The position numbers and the translations under genes were made by a program. Of a stretch of 64,000 nucleotides of DNA, positions 18,010 to 26,830 are shown one piece after another. The notes beneath the pieces are model-generated. The model had not been told where the DNA came from. It ran no database searches and saw only the letters and a program-made list of their open reading frames with translations. This DNA comes from Gammaproteobacteria bacterium (GTDB taxonomy: Bacteria; Pseudomonadota; Gammaproteobacteria; HK1). Location of the stretch: the NCBI GenBank assembly GCA_022824305.1, contig JAJEAD010000049.1, forward strand, positions 1 to 64,000, written 5' to 3'. Numbering within the stretch: the stretch's first letter is position 1; each line of letters starts with the position of its first letter.

Positions 18010-18172
18010 TCCGATAGACGATTTGCGCGCAAACTGAGCAGCGGAAGGACATCGAGAGGCACCAGCCCGACACGGGCTCGATGAGGAAAGGGCCTCATCC
18101 CGGCACCGCTTGTTCTACCCGTCCCTGGCGCCGGTTGGCCGCTGCGAAAGGGTACGTCGCGGCTCGGACGAA

Positions 18173-19762
18173 CTACACCGGCAGGATCAGAGACTCGTCG
18201 AAGTGCTCCGCCCGCATCCCGTGGTAGGTTCCCATGCCCGGCATGGTGATGGTGATCCTGCCGGCGTCGGCTCCGTGGTGGAACTCGAGGATCGCCGGCC
18301 ACTCGTCCCAGCGGAAGCGACCGTCGCCGCCGACCCACACCGGCGTCTCGTAGGGGGGGAACAGCTCGCCGCTCGTGTCGTCCTGCCCATTGGTGTGCAG
18401 AACCCCGTCCTTGCAGGTCACGTCCAGCGTGTTCACCGCGGACAGGAAACCGAGGACGAGGTAGCGCCCGCTGAGGGCCTCGAGCGCGCTGGCGTCCACC
18501 CTGCCTCGCTCGGCCTGGAGGCTCGCCGGCAGCTCTACCTCGCCGATGCGCAGGGTGCGGTGGAACACCAGGCAATCCCAGGCGAGGCCCGGGGTGAGCG
18601 GCTGGTAGCGCAGGTTCGAGCGATCCGCCCGCTCGGTCGTGAGCCACTTCCACACCGGCCCGCTCCGTGGAGCCTTCCGCAGATCGAGGAAGAAGCAGTC
18701 CGGCCCGACCCGGTCGTATACGGCCTGGTTGCAGTCCGCTCTCGGCGCGTCGTCCTTGACGGACCGGGCACTCGCGGCGCCGATGAAGAGCACCTGGTCC
18801 CGGTCGATCCGGTTGGCGAGATACGAGCCCATGGAGGTTGCGCGCTGGACGCGCACCGGCGTCTGCTGCAGGTGAGTGTTGTGGGCAGCCACCACCAGCT
18901 TCGCTCCCGGCCCCACACGGTCCAGGATCCATTGGAGCGACTGGGCCATGGAGACGTCGCGCACATTCCAGAAGTGGCGGAAGCCGAGGCTGAAGTCGAG
19001 TTCCACCTGGGCAAGGTTGACGAGCACGTCGTGCAGGATTTGCGCGCCACGAAGCGCCCACTCGTAGTCGTCCCGAGAGGACGCGGCCACGTATTCGAGA
19101 CGCGACTGCTCGATCCGGCTCACCACCAGCGACGCGTTCGCGATCAGCGCGTGCCACGTGTCGCGCCCTATCTGCGCGCGGGTCTCGAAGGTGGCGGACT
19201 GAACGCCCGCCTCGAGGTCTCGCGCGAGGTCCGCCGCCAGATTCTCGTCCACCCTGCGGGCGAAGTCGTGCACCGCGCGATAGGCGTGAGTGGCGTGCGA
19301 CCAGTTGCCGGTGCCGTCCATGCAGTAGAAGCGGAGCTCGCGGTCCCGACCGGGATTCGCGTTGTAGTCGCGCATCCAGCGGATCATCTCGTTGAGCTCC
19401 GCCCACACCCCCCAGGCATTCGTGACGGACGACACCACCGTGTTCCAGTCGATGTCGGCGCCGGCAACGTAATCATGGACGGCACGACCCTCGACCAGCC
19501 CGGACTCGAGCACGAAAGTGTCGAAGCCGTGGTTCTCGACCAGGTACTTGAACAACCGCGCACGCCAGCGGTTCCACTCATGAATGTAATGCGCACTCTC
19601 GCCGAAGGCGACGATGCGCTTGTTCGCAACGACGTCTCCGAGGAAGCGCATGTCTTCATGGTCATCGTCATGGCGAGGAATGGACAACGGTACGATTCGC
19701 TCGCGCGCCCAGGTTACGAACGCCTGTGCTTCAGGGGAGTGGTCTTCACGAGTGTCCGGCAT
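18173..19762 (-). CDS. Erythromycin esterase-family hydrolase
   Basis: 529 residues. The family motif VAFGESAHYIHEW is near residue 52, FVLESGLVEG near 85 and VVAAHNTHLQQ near 300; these supply the Glu/His residues used by EreA/EreB-type enzymes to open macrolide lactones. Most chromosomal homologues have no proven macrolide activity. The protein is about 100 residues longer than EreA, with a C-terminal beta-rich extension from about residue 430 that may be an added domain. It converges on tRNA-Lys and has no operon partner. Confidence 0.75.
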   Translation of the reverse strand: MPDTREDHSPEAQAFVTWARERIVPLSIPRHDDDHEDMRFLGDVVANKRIVAFGESAHYIHEWNRWRARLFKYLVENHGFDTFVLESGLVEGRAVHDYVAGADIDWNTVVSSVTNAWGVWAELNEMIRWMRDYNANPGRDRELRFYCMDGTGNWSHATHAYRAVHDFARRVDENLAADLARDLEAGVQSATFETRAQIGRDTWHALIANASLVVSRIEQSRLEYVAASSRDDYEWALRGAQILHDVLVNLAQVELDFSLGFRHFWNVRDVSMAQSLQWILDRVGPGAKLVVAAHNTHLQQTPVRVQRATSMGSYLANRIDRDQVLFIGAASARSVKDDAPRADCNQAVYDRVGPDCFFLDLRKAPRSGPVWKWLTTERADRSNLRYQPLTPGLAWDCLVFHRTLRIGEVELPASLQAERGRVDASALEALSGRYLVLGFLSAVNTLDVTCKDGVLHTNGQDDTSGELFPPYETPVWVGGDGRFRWDEWPAILEFHHGADAGRITITMPGMGTYHGMRAEHFDESLILPV

Positions 19763-20003
19763 CTGCTATCCCCGAGGGCTTCTTGCCGCCCAACGCCAAT
19801 ACAAGCAGTATCGCACCGAATTTGGCGCGACCTGCCCTTTCCCTGAAACAATGGAAGCGAGCGGGGCCGCGGGAGCCAAATCCAGTCAAGCCCTGAGGAG
19901 AGCACGCGATATCGCTCCAGACCGGGTTCTCGGCTTGTCGGAAGACAAGATGGGCCGTTCGGCGATGGACCCGCCATCCGCGTCGTCGCGGGCGGATGCG
20001 CCG
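19763..20003. other. Intergenic region, no intact gene
   Basis: The block between the erythromycin-esterase start and the first repeat copy. The 15-base stretch GCGATATCGCTCCAG near 19905-19919 recurs at the 3' end of the PIN relic near 23980, which suggests that decayed PIN sequence also preceded this copy. Nothing else is recognisable. Confidence 0.4.
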
Positions 20004-20298
20004 GCCGCCGGAGCATTGGAGCGCGTCGTATCCGTTGTTCCTCGGCAGTTAGTCAATCGGGTGGACACTTGTCTTCGTCGATGTGACGACAACACCGGTC
20101 CCCGTCGAGCAAGTTCACGACGCCAAACTGTTTTCGGCCCCGGTGCCTGCCCGGTGAATGAAGGGATGCCTGTACCGAGGGTCCCGCATCGGCGCTTGCG
20201 ATGCGCATAGTGGCGTGGAACTGTGCGATGGCGCTGCATCGCAAGGTCGATGCGCTGATGGCGTTGCGCCCGGACCTTGCCGTGATCTCCGAAGCGGC
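20004..20298 (+). repeat. Direct repeat copy 1 (leader and 5' end of EEP gene)
   Basis: About 295 bases, roughly 85 percent identical by eye to 24261-24554, in the same orientation. Both copies start at GCCGCCGGAGCATTGG and end at GAAGCGGC inside the EEP coding sequence. The pair brackets the gamma-glutamyltransferase/amidohydrolase/cupin operon, and the stop codon of the first of these genes spans the repeat boundary. Confidence 0.85.
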
Positions 20299-20308
20299 TA
20301 CGATGCCG
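20201..20308 (+). pseudogene. Truncated 5' copy of exonuclease/endonuclease/phosphatase gene
   Basis: The first 33 or so codons (MRIVAWNCAMALHRKVDAL, then LRPDLAVISEAA) match the intact gene at 24457 with few changes, then homology ends abruptly. The frame stays open to 20506 but reads unrelated sequence antisense to the gamma-glutamyltransferase gene. The metal-binding Glu of ISEA is present but all later catalytic residues are missing. Confidence 0.75.
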
Positions 20309-21956
20309 CAACGCCACCGGGAACGTCCGGGTCGTTGCCGCCGGCGCTCGGCCGCGCCGCGCCCGGCACGTGCACGCCGGCCGGGGCCGCGAAGCTCATG
20401 GGAGCGCCGGCGGGTGTGGCGAGATGGCCCGAGGCCTGCTCCACGGCATGACCGAGGTCTTCGAGCCCGCGCAGCGTCGCCGATGGAATGCGCGCATCGC
20501 AGATGACGAGGCGTCGCGCGACCGGGGTCGAGCCGCAGTCGATGCGCGGCGCCGCGAGCGCGGCCTGCACGTCGAGACCGAAGTCCACCACGTTGACCAC
20601 CGCCTGCGTCAATGCGCACAGCACCCGGTTTCCCCCCGGCGCGGCGAAGGCGAAACACTCGCCGTCGGGGGTTGTCACGAGAACCGGCCAGCCCGAGGTA
20701 GGGCGTTCCCGGCCTGGCCCCACCGACGCCCGGGTGCCGGGCTCCGGGTTGTAACCCATCATCTGGTCGTTGAGCAGCACTCCGGTGCCGGGCACTGTGA
20801 CGCCCGAGCCGAAGACGTGCCCGTGAGTCTGCAGTGCAGCGGCGAGGTTGCCGGCCGCGTCGGCGGCGAGGTAGCTGGTCGTGGTCGATGCAGCCCCCGG
20901 GGGAGCCGGACCCTCCGCCTCGTCGGGAAACAGGCGCGCCTCGATCGCGCCATCGGTTCGAATCCGCGCGGCGAGCGCATCGATGTGCGCTTTTTCCAGC
21001 GCCGCCGCTGCGGGTGGCCCACCCTCGGGCGCCGTCATGTATCGGTAGAAGTCCGCATGAGCGAGTCGGCACGCCTCGGCGATGATGTGCAACGCGGCGG
21101 CACTGTTGTGGCCGAGCGCACGGAGGTCGAAGCGCTCGAGGATCAGCAGGGCCTCCAGTACCTCGGTGTCGCTGCCGGTGGCGATCCGAAAGCCGCGATA
21201 GCCGATCTCGGTGACGACGGCCTGGCGGGCGCGATAGCGCGCCAGATCCTCGGGTGCGAGCCAGCCGCCCTGCGCGCTCAGGTGCGCAGCCACCCGCTCC
21301 CCGAGCTCGCCGCGATAGAAAACGTCCACGCCCTCGCGGGCAATGAGCGCCAACGAGCTCGCGAGCTCCGTTTGCACGAGACGCGGCGCCGGCTCGATAC
21401 GGTGCTGGATCGCCGGCGCCGGCACACCGCCGTCAGCGAGGAAGATCGACGCGCTCGCGGGGTCGCGAGCGAGCACCGGTGCGCTCGCCGCGATGTAGCC
21501 GATGTCCAGCCAGCTCAGCGCGTGACCCTCGCTTGCGCGCGCAATCGCCGGCGCCATCGCGGCCTCGAGGCTGAGGGTGCCGAAACGCCGGCGCGTCAGC
21601 TCGAGGCCTGCGAGCACTCCGGGCACGGCGACGGAACGCGTGCCGATCTCGTTGGCGCGGTCGCGCACCCCGCTGAATCCGAACAGCCCCCGCGGCATCC
21701 TGGGGTCGACGTCGAAGCAGCCCTCGGTGGCGGCGAGCGGCGCAACCACCGGCGCGTCGATTGCAACCAGCTCCCCGTCCGAGAGCTTCGCCACGAGCTG
21801 GTACTTGCCGCCGCCAATCCCCGACATGTAGGGCTCGACCACCGCGAGCACGAAGCCCATCGTGACCAGGGCGTCGAACGCGTTCCCGCCCTGCTCGAGC
21901 GTTGCGAGGCCGGCGCGGGTTGCGAGCGGGTGCTTGGATACCGCGACGGCGCTCAT
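20298..21956 (-). CDS. Gamma-glutamyltransferase family (Ntn hydrolase)
   Basis: 552 residues with the GGT layout: N-terminal KHPLATRAGLATLEQGGNAFDA, the substrate block SGIGGGKY, the autoprocessing site before TTSYLAAD (nucleophile Thr near residue 359; His of the common TTH is Ser here), then VLLNDQMMGYNP and FAAPGGNRV. It cleaves gamma-glutamyl amides such as glutathione conjugates. There is no signal peptide, so it is probably cytoplasmic, unlike the periplasmic E. coli enzyme. The C-terminal GGNDPDVPGGVA matches the usual GASDPR end, so it is nearly complete although the stop lies exactly on the repeat junction. First-to-last operon order is cupin, amidohydrolase, GGT. Confidence 0.8.
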   Translation of the reverse strand: MSAVAVSKHPLATRAGLATLEQGGNAFDALVTMGFVLAVVEPYMSGIGGGKYQLVAKLSDGELVAIDAPVVAPLAATEGCFDVDPRMPRGLFGFSGVRDRANEIGTRSVAVPGVLAGLELTRRRFGTLSLEAAMAPAIARASEGHALSWLDIGYIAASAPVLARDPASASIFLADGGVPAPAIQHRIEPAPRLVQTELASSLALIAREGVDVFYRGELGERVAAHLSAQGGWLAPEDLARYRARQAVVTEIGYRGFRIATGSDTEVLEALLILERFDLRALGHNSAAALHIIAEACRLAHADFYRYMTAPEGGPPAAAALEKAHIDALAARIRTDGAIEARLFPDEAEGPAPPGAASTTTSYLAADAAGNLAAALQTHGHVFGSGVTVPGTGVLLNDQMMGYNPEPGTRASVGPGRERPTSGWPVLVTTPDGECFAFAAPGGNRVLCALTQAVVNVVDFGLDVQAALAAPRIDCGSTPVARRLVICDARIPSATLRGLEDLGHAVEQASGHLATPAGAPMSFAAPAGVHVPGAARPSAGGNDPDVPGGVAAS

Positions 21957-21980
21957 GGCCCGGCCCGCGCCGAAGGCGCT

Positions 21981-23114
21981 CTATGCCGATCCAGGCGTGT
22001 CGAGCCCGAGGATGCGCGCGGCGGTGCCGCCCATGATCAGCTCGAGCTCCTCGGGGCCGAGGAACTTGCAGTACTTCTCGATGTGGTCGCGGGACTGGCG
22101 GTAGGTGCAGTGGCGATTCTGGAAGGGCATGTCGGTGCCCCAGAGCAGGCGATCCGCGCCGATGCGCTCCACCATCTCCTCGATCGCGGGAATCGCCTCG
22201 TGGTAGGGAAAATCGAAGAGATCGCCGATGCGCACCGGAAACGAGATCTCGATGCTGAGATTGGGATTCTCGAAGGGCGCCCACACGCCTTCCGGCAGGC
22301 GAATGCGATTGCCCTCGAGAAAGGATCGATAGGGAAAGCCGTGGGTGATGCTGCACAGCGTGTCCGGATAACGCGTCATCCATCGCTGCAGGATTTCGAG
22401 CTCACCGAGGTAGGCGGCGATGGTCTCTTGCGAGGTGCTCCAGGTGTGCCGGCTCGGGCCGTTGCCGAGCGAGAAGAATATCGGCACGCCGAGAGCGGTG
22501 GCGGATTCCCAGAAGGGTCGGTAGAAAGCGTCGTCCCAGGGCTCGGCGCTTACCCGGTACCCGTCCGGGTTGAACTTGATCGCGTGCAGCCCGTGCTTCT
22601 CGATGGACAGCTCCAGCTCTCGTATCACCGCGCCGGTGTCGTCGCGTATGCGCCACTCGTCCACCGGCGCCATCGAGCGTAGCCGGTCGGGAAAGCGGCG
22701 CACGCACTCCGCCTGGTAGGCGCTGCTGCGGCCGAGCATGGGGTTCGTGTGCAGCAACGCGAGGTCCACGCCCGCGTAGTCCATCTCGCTGATCAACCCG
22801 TCGGGTGTGAACTCACAGCTCGGCAGGTTGGGCGGGTAGTAGTGCTTGGTGAAATCCTCGCCGTCAATCGTCCAGACCACGCGCCCCGCCGCGTGGTCGA
22901 CGCGCAGGCCGACATCGGGAAGGCGGGCGTGATCGTCGCTGCCCTCGGGCGCGAGCGCCTTCGAGGAACCCGGGCGCCGATCGCGGGTGCTGAACACCGG
23001 CTGATAGTGCTCGGCTTGCCCGGCCTGCACCCAGGCAAGGTGCTCGGCGATGCTGTCGTAGCCGAGCAGGCTGTCGGCGGCCGCGAAGCAATAGGCGTGC
23101 GAGTCGATGATCAC
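21981..23114 (-). CDS. Amidohydrolase_2 (TIM-barrel) family protein
   Basis: 377 residues starting VIIDSHAYCF at GTG 23114, with GGGAGC eight bases upstream. The usual HxH metal motif after IIDSH is reduced to DSHAY, ending in KFNPDG, GVPIFFSLGNG, ITHGFPY and LLWGTDMPF, the last being the conserved Asp of the amidohydrolase_2 barrel. Members include decarboxylases and lactonases of the ACMSD type. Here only the first His of HxH is seen, so metal binding may be altered. It sits 24 bases upstream of the GGT gene and 35 bases downstream of the cupin gene, clearly one operon. Confidence 0.75.
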   Translation of the reverse strand: MIIDSHAYCFAAADSLLGYDSIAEHLAWVQAGQAEHYQPVFSTRDRRPGSSKALAPEGSDDHARLPDVGLRVDHAAGRVVWTIDGEDFTKHYYPPNLPSCEFTPDGLISEMDYAGVDLALLHTNPMLGRSSAYQAECVRRFPDRLRSMAPVDEWRIRDDTGAVIRELELSIEKHGLHAIKFNPDGYRVSAEPWDDAFYRPFWESATALGVPIFFSLGNGPSRHTWSTSQETIAAYLGELEILQRWMTRYPDTLCSITHGFPYRSFLEGNRIRLPEGVWAPFENPNLSIEISFPVRIGDLFDFPYHEAIPAIEEMVERIGADRLLWGTDMPFQNRHCTYRQSRDHIEKYCKFLGPEELELIMGGTAARILGLDTPGSA

Positions 23115-23149
23115 GAGCCGAGAGCTCCCGGCGAGTCCGCGCGACGCCC

Positions 23150-23551
23150 CTAAAGCGATCGCGGATCGTCGACGAACATGTGCTCCTCGTCGTTCTGGGG
23201 CGTGGTCGAAAGCACGGTGACGCCGTCGTCGGAGCGGAATCGATGCCAGCATCCCTGAGGCACCACGATCAACATGCCGGCGTCGAGTTCGAGCGTGTGC
23301 TTGTCGTCGTCGATGATGATGTCGAAGTGGGTGGAGCCGGCGACGATGTGCACCAGCTCGTCGCCCTTCAGGTGGCGTTCCCAGCCGGCGATGCCATCGA
23401 AGGTGCCGAGATATACCCCGGCATCCCGGAAGTCGCCGGCGCCGAGCCTGGTGAATGCCTGGCGAACCTCCTCCTCGGTGGTGTGCTCCCCTCGACCGGC
23501 GATGGGCGTCAGACCCTTCATGCGCTCACTCAGATTGATCGGGTTTATCAC
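23150..23551 (-). CDS. Cupin-domain protein
   Basis: 133 residues with one cupin barrel. Motif 1 is GDELVHIVAGSTHFDI and motif 2 is GMLIVVPQGCWHRF; the second keeps a His, while the first lacks the usual HxH, so metal binding is uncertain. GTG 23551, with GGGAGC upstream, fits better than the further ATG. It is the first gene of the cupin/amidohydrolase/GGT operon. It could be a small-molecule sensor or an isomerase/dioxygenase helper. Confidence 0.7.
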   Translation of the reverse strand: MINPINLSERMKGLTPIAGRGEHTTEEEVRQAFTRLGAGDFRDAGVYLGTFDGIAGWERHLKGDELVHIVAGSTHFDIIIDDDKHTLELDAGMLIVVPQGCWHRFRSDDGVTVLSTTPQNDEEHMFVDDPRSL

Positions 23552-23972
23552 GATGTGCTCCCAAGTGCGGGTTCGGCAACCTGCTGCACCTCGGCTTCGG
23601 CTGCGGCGCATAGCCTACACCCCCACCTCTCTGATCTTCCTTCAATCGCGCCGAATCTGGTGGACCTCCTCGGCGTGTCCGGCGTCAATCATGTCTGGGA
23701 CAAGGGCCTGCGCAGTGAACATTGACGATCGCTGGAGCCGGACCCCGTGGTCGGTACGAGGTCATTTTCGGTGGCTGAGAGCCTCCAGGACGAGTTCCAC
23801 GACGAGTTGACCAGGCGTCGAGCCGCTCGTCCGCACGGCGCTTCTCGGGGAGTGCCCCGTCAAGTGGCGTAAGCGTGGGTCTTCGGCTGGTGTCCGATAC
23901 TGCGCTATTGGATCGGTGCTGCAATGGCTATCGTGTCCTCGGTGTCCCCCGGGTACAGCCGAGCCGGGAGAA
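23552..23972. other. Intergenic region, no gene recognised
   Basis: About 420 bases between the cupin start and the PIN relic. Short open frames exist on both strands, but none shows a family motif, a good ribosome site or the codon pattern of the neighbours. It should contain the promoter of the cupin operon. Confidence 0.45.
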
Positions 23973-24256
23973 TCAGGCGATATCGCTCCAGAGTTCTGCC
24001 GCCACGAACTGCGAAAGATGCTTGGCGTTGGTTGTGGCGACGATGACGTCCGGCTGGTCCAGAGTTGCTGCCTGCGCGGCAAGGATCACGTCGCCGTCGA
24101 GCGCCGGGTCGGGGGTTGTCGGTCGTCCACGCTGGCGCGCCTCGGCCCAGAACTCGGCGGCCCGGCGCATCGCGGTGGTTGCAATGGGCAGGAATTCGAC
24201 CTGGGCGATGAAGGCGTCCAGACGCCCGATGTCCGCGCTTCGACGCGCCCGGATGA
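23973..24256 (-). pseudogene. PIN-domain (VapC-like) toxin, N-terminus lost
   Basis: The last 80 or so codons (LDAFIAQVEFLPIATTAM, EFWAEARQRG, ALDGDVILAAQA, VIVATTNAKHLSQF) form the C-terminal half of a PIN ribonuclease with its conserved acidic residue and the ATTN block. The N-terminal Asp-containing strand of PIN proteins is absent: the frame runs into the repeat copy at 24257-24270 instead. No antitoxin gene is adjacent. Probably inactive. Confidence 0.6.
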
Positions 24257-24260
24257 GCTC

Positions 24261-24554
24261 GCCGCCGGAGCATTGGGGCGTGTCGTACCCGTTATTCTTC
24301 GGTAGACGGTCAATTGAGTGGACGCTTGTCTTCGTCGATGTGACGAGAACACCGAACCCGTCGAGCTGGTTCACGATGCCGAACCGCTTTCAGCCCCGGT
24401 GCCTGCCCGGTGAATGAAGGAGTGCCTGTGCCAAGGGTCCCGCATTGGCGCTTGCGATGCGCATAGTGGCGTGGAACTGTGCGATGGCATTGCATCGCAA
24501 GGTCGATGCGTTGCTGGCGTTGCGCCCGGATCTCGCGGTGATCTCCGAAGCGGC
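24261..24554 (+). repeat. Direct repeat copy 2 (leader and 5' end of EEP gene)
   Basis: Partner of 20004-20298; here the repeat continues into a full-length gene, so this is the presumed parental copy. The pair is 4257 bases apart with one or two single-base gaps. Confidence 0.85.
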
Positions 24555-25197
24555 CGAGCCGGCACGGCTTCTCGACCGGGCTCCCGCGCTGGCCGAAGCG
24601 TCCCTCGTCTGGGTGGGCAGGAATCCCCACAAGGGGCTCCTCCTGGCCGGATTCGGCACGACCCGTCTCGAGTTCAGCCGGCACCGCCACGACGGTCGCC
24701 TGCACTGGATGGCGCCGGTGACCGTAAACGGGCTGCCCGGTGCGGACGGACCCGTTCACCTGCTCGGCGTCTGGGCGCAGAACGCCAGCGAGGGCAATCT
24801 GCAGAAGCACAATCCGGGCTTCCTGCAGCAGGCCCTTCGGCGCTACCGGCGCTTCCTGCGTTCGGCTCCGGCCGTCGTGGCGGGTGACTTCAACAATCAC
24901 GTGCAGTGGGATCGGCCCGGGTGGCGGATGAACCATGCCAACGAGGTCCGCGTGCTGGCGCGCCTCGGACTGGTCAGCGCCTACCACCTCTCTCGCGGCG
25001 TGGCCGCGGGAGACGAGCCCGAGCCGACCTTCTACTGGCGCCGCCGGTTGGCCGACGGCTACCACATCGACTACGTGTTCATGCCCGAGTCGTGGACGAA
25101 TTCCAGGTTCCACCTGAGCGTGGGGCGATACCAGGACTGGGTCGGTCCCGGTCTGAGCGACCATGTGCCGTTGGTGCTCGAAGTGACGCCCCCGTGA
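24457..25197 (+). CDS. Endonuclease/exonuclease/phosphatase-family protein
   Basis: 246 residues. The EEP signature residues are present: Asn in IVAWNCAM, Glu in VISEAAE, Asp and Asn in AGDFNNH, and the terminal SDHVPLVLEV. The fold covers DNA repair nucleases, phosphatases and sphingomyelinases; at this small size, with no signal peptide, an intracellular nuclease or phosphatase is most likely. ATG 24457 is chosen because it is also the start of similarity in the truncated copy; a TTG at 24445 is possible. It has no same-strand partner. Confidence 0.8.
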   Translation: MRIVAWNCAMALHRKVDALLALRPDLAVISEAAEPARLLDRAPALAEASLVWVGRNPHKGLLLAGFGTTRLEFSRHRHDGRLHWMAPVTVNGLPGADGPVHLLGVWAQNASEGNLQKHNPGFLQQALRRYRRFLRSAPAVVAGDFNNHVQWDRPGWRMNHANEVRVLARLGLVSAYHLSRGVAAGDEPEPTFYWRRRLADGYHIDYVFMPESWTNSRFHLSVGRYQDWVGPGLSDHVPLVLEVTPP

Positions 25198-25277
25198 TGC
25201 GTGTGCGGTGGGTGACCGGAGCGTAGGTATCGAGATCGATTCGGAGTACTTCGAGATGGCGTGCCGGAGTGGGCAAC

Positions 25278-25880
25278 CTATCCGCCGGCGGCGAGTGCGC
25301 GCAGCACCTTGTCCCCGGTGAGCTGGCCGGTCACCCTGCCTTCCTCGTCGAGCACCGCGAGCGGTGTGCTGCGCCCGTCGAAGAGGGGCAGCAGCTCCTC
25401 GACCGTGGTGTGGGTCCCGACCGCGTCGGAGGTGTCGAGCCGGGCGTCTGCGCGTTCGGCGATGCTGCCCGCGGTGACCACCTTGGCGCGAGGCACGTCG
25501 CGGGTGAACTCCGCGACGTAGTCGTCGGCCGGATTGAGCATCACGCGGGCCGGGGTATCGACCTGAACCAGCCTTCCCTCGTGCAGGATCGCGATCCGAT
25601 CCGCCACCCGCAGCGCTTCGAGAAAGTCGTGCGTGATGAATTCGATGGTCTTGTGCAGCACGTCCTGAAGCCTGAGGAACTCGTCCTGCATCTGGCGGCG
25701 GATCAGCGGATCGAGCGCGCTGAAGGGCTCGTCGAGAAACCAGATGTCGGGCTCCACCGCGAGCGAGCGGGCGATGCCCACCCGTTGTTGCATGCCGCCG
25801 GACAGCTCGCGCGGGAACGCGTGCTCCCGTCCCCCCAGACCGACCAGCTCTACCATTTCGCGCGCCTTGGCCTCCCTATC
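25278..25880 (-). pseudogene. Glycine betaine ABC transporter ATPase (ProV/OpuAA-type), N-terminus lost
   Basis: About 195 codons covering the signature ELSGGMQQRVGIARSLA, Walker B IWFLDEPFSALDPLIR, the switch His in EFITHDFLEAL and a C-terminal CBS-like segment. The Walker A third of the protein is missing; similarity starts at AREMVELVGL near 25873, exactly where a sterol desaturase on the other strand begins. The open frame continues upstream, but only as antisense to the desaturase. Without Walker A it cannot hydrolyse ATP. No betaine permease or binding protein is nearby. Confidence 0.75.
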
Positions 25881-26771
25881 GGCTCCTGGACGCCCTTCGG
25901 CGAGCGCTTTGCCTTCCTGCTCATCGCGCTCGGCATCTGGACCTTCTTCTCGCCGTCCCTGGAGCGAACCACGGAGTTTCGCTTCGACTGGATTTTCGAG
26001 ATCTGGGTGCGGAATCTGGTCCTGATCACGATCATCGCCGGCGGCCTGCACCTCTATCTCTACACCTTTCGCCGGCAGGGAGCGGACTGGCGCTACGACC
26101 GCCGGGCATACCCCGCCAAGGGCAAGGCCTTCGTGTTCGGGAACCAGTTGTGGGACAACGTGCTCTTCGCGCTGGGATCGGGCGTGACCGTCTGGACCGC
26201 CTACGAATCCTTCTTCATGTGGGCCTACGCGAACAGCGTTGCCTCCCTGATTACGCTGGAAGAGCACCCCATCCTGTTCGTCGCGCTGATCCTGCTCATG
26301 CCCTATTGGGCCGGCTTCCACTTCTACGTGCAGCACCGGATCATGCACTGGCCTCCGCTGTACCGCCTGGTGCACTACCGGCACCACCGGAACATCAACC
26401 TGGCGCCGTGGTCGGGCATGTCGCTGCACCCCGCCGAGCACGTCGTAGATCAATCGGATTGCCTGCTCTTTCTCTTCATTCCGTCTCATCCCGTCCACGT
26501 GATCTTCAATCTCATGTTTCGCACCGTCGGCGCGATCAGCTCGCATACCGGCTACGACGGTCTGCGGCTGACGAAGTCGCGGCGATTCGAGTTCGGCGAT
26601 TTCTTCCACCATCTGCACCACCGATACTTCGACTGCAACTACGGAAGCCTCGATACGCCCTGGGATCGCGTGTTCGGCAGCTTTCGCGACGGCACGCCGG
26701 AGAGCCACCAGCGGATCAAGGAGAGACGGCGGGCGATGCGGGCCCGGAGCGCCCGGGCGCCCGCGCACTGA
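25876..26771 (+). pseudogene. Sterol desaturase-family protein, 5'-truncated
   Basis: About 298 codons from GLPIGSWTPFGERF. The histidine boxes of the di-iron fatty acid hydroxylase/sterol desaturase family are intact: QHRIMH, HYRHHRN and HHLHHRYFDCNYG, with hydrophobic spans near the start, 40-60, 90-115 and 130-150. No ATG, GTG or TTG with a ribosome site lies at the expected start; the frame runs back antisense through the ProV relic to 25269. The catalytic part is therefore complete but the N-terminus and start have been lost. Expression would require an improvised start. Confidence 0.65.
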
Positions 26772-26830
26772 GGCCATCCCCCCTCAGGCGGAGGGGGCGT
26801 CCGCAGAAGGAGATTGGGGAGACAGGGCGG

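Noticed and set aside
18173-19762. Macrolide resistance gene
   Set aside because: The family motifs are present, but length and C-terminal extension differ from EreA/EreB, and many chromosomal homologues lack this activity.
23552-23972. Small genes in the 420-base gap
   Set aside because: Frames such as 23685-23924 lack a family pattern, plausible start or similar codon use, so no gene is called.
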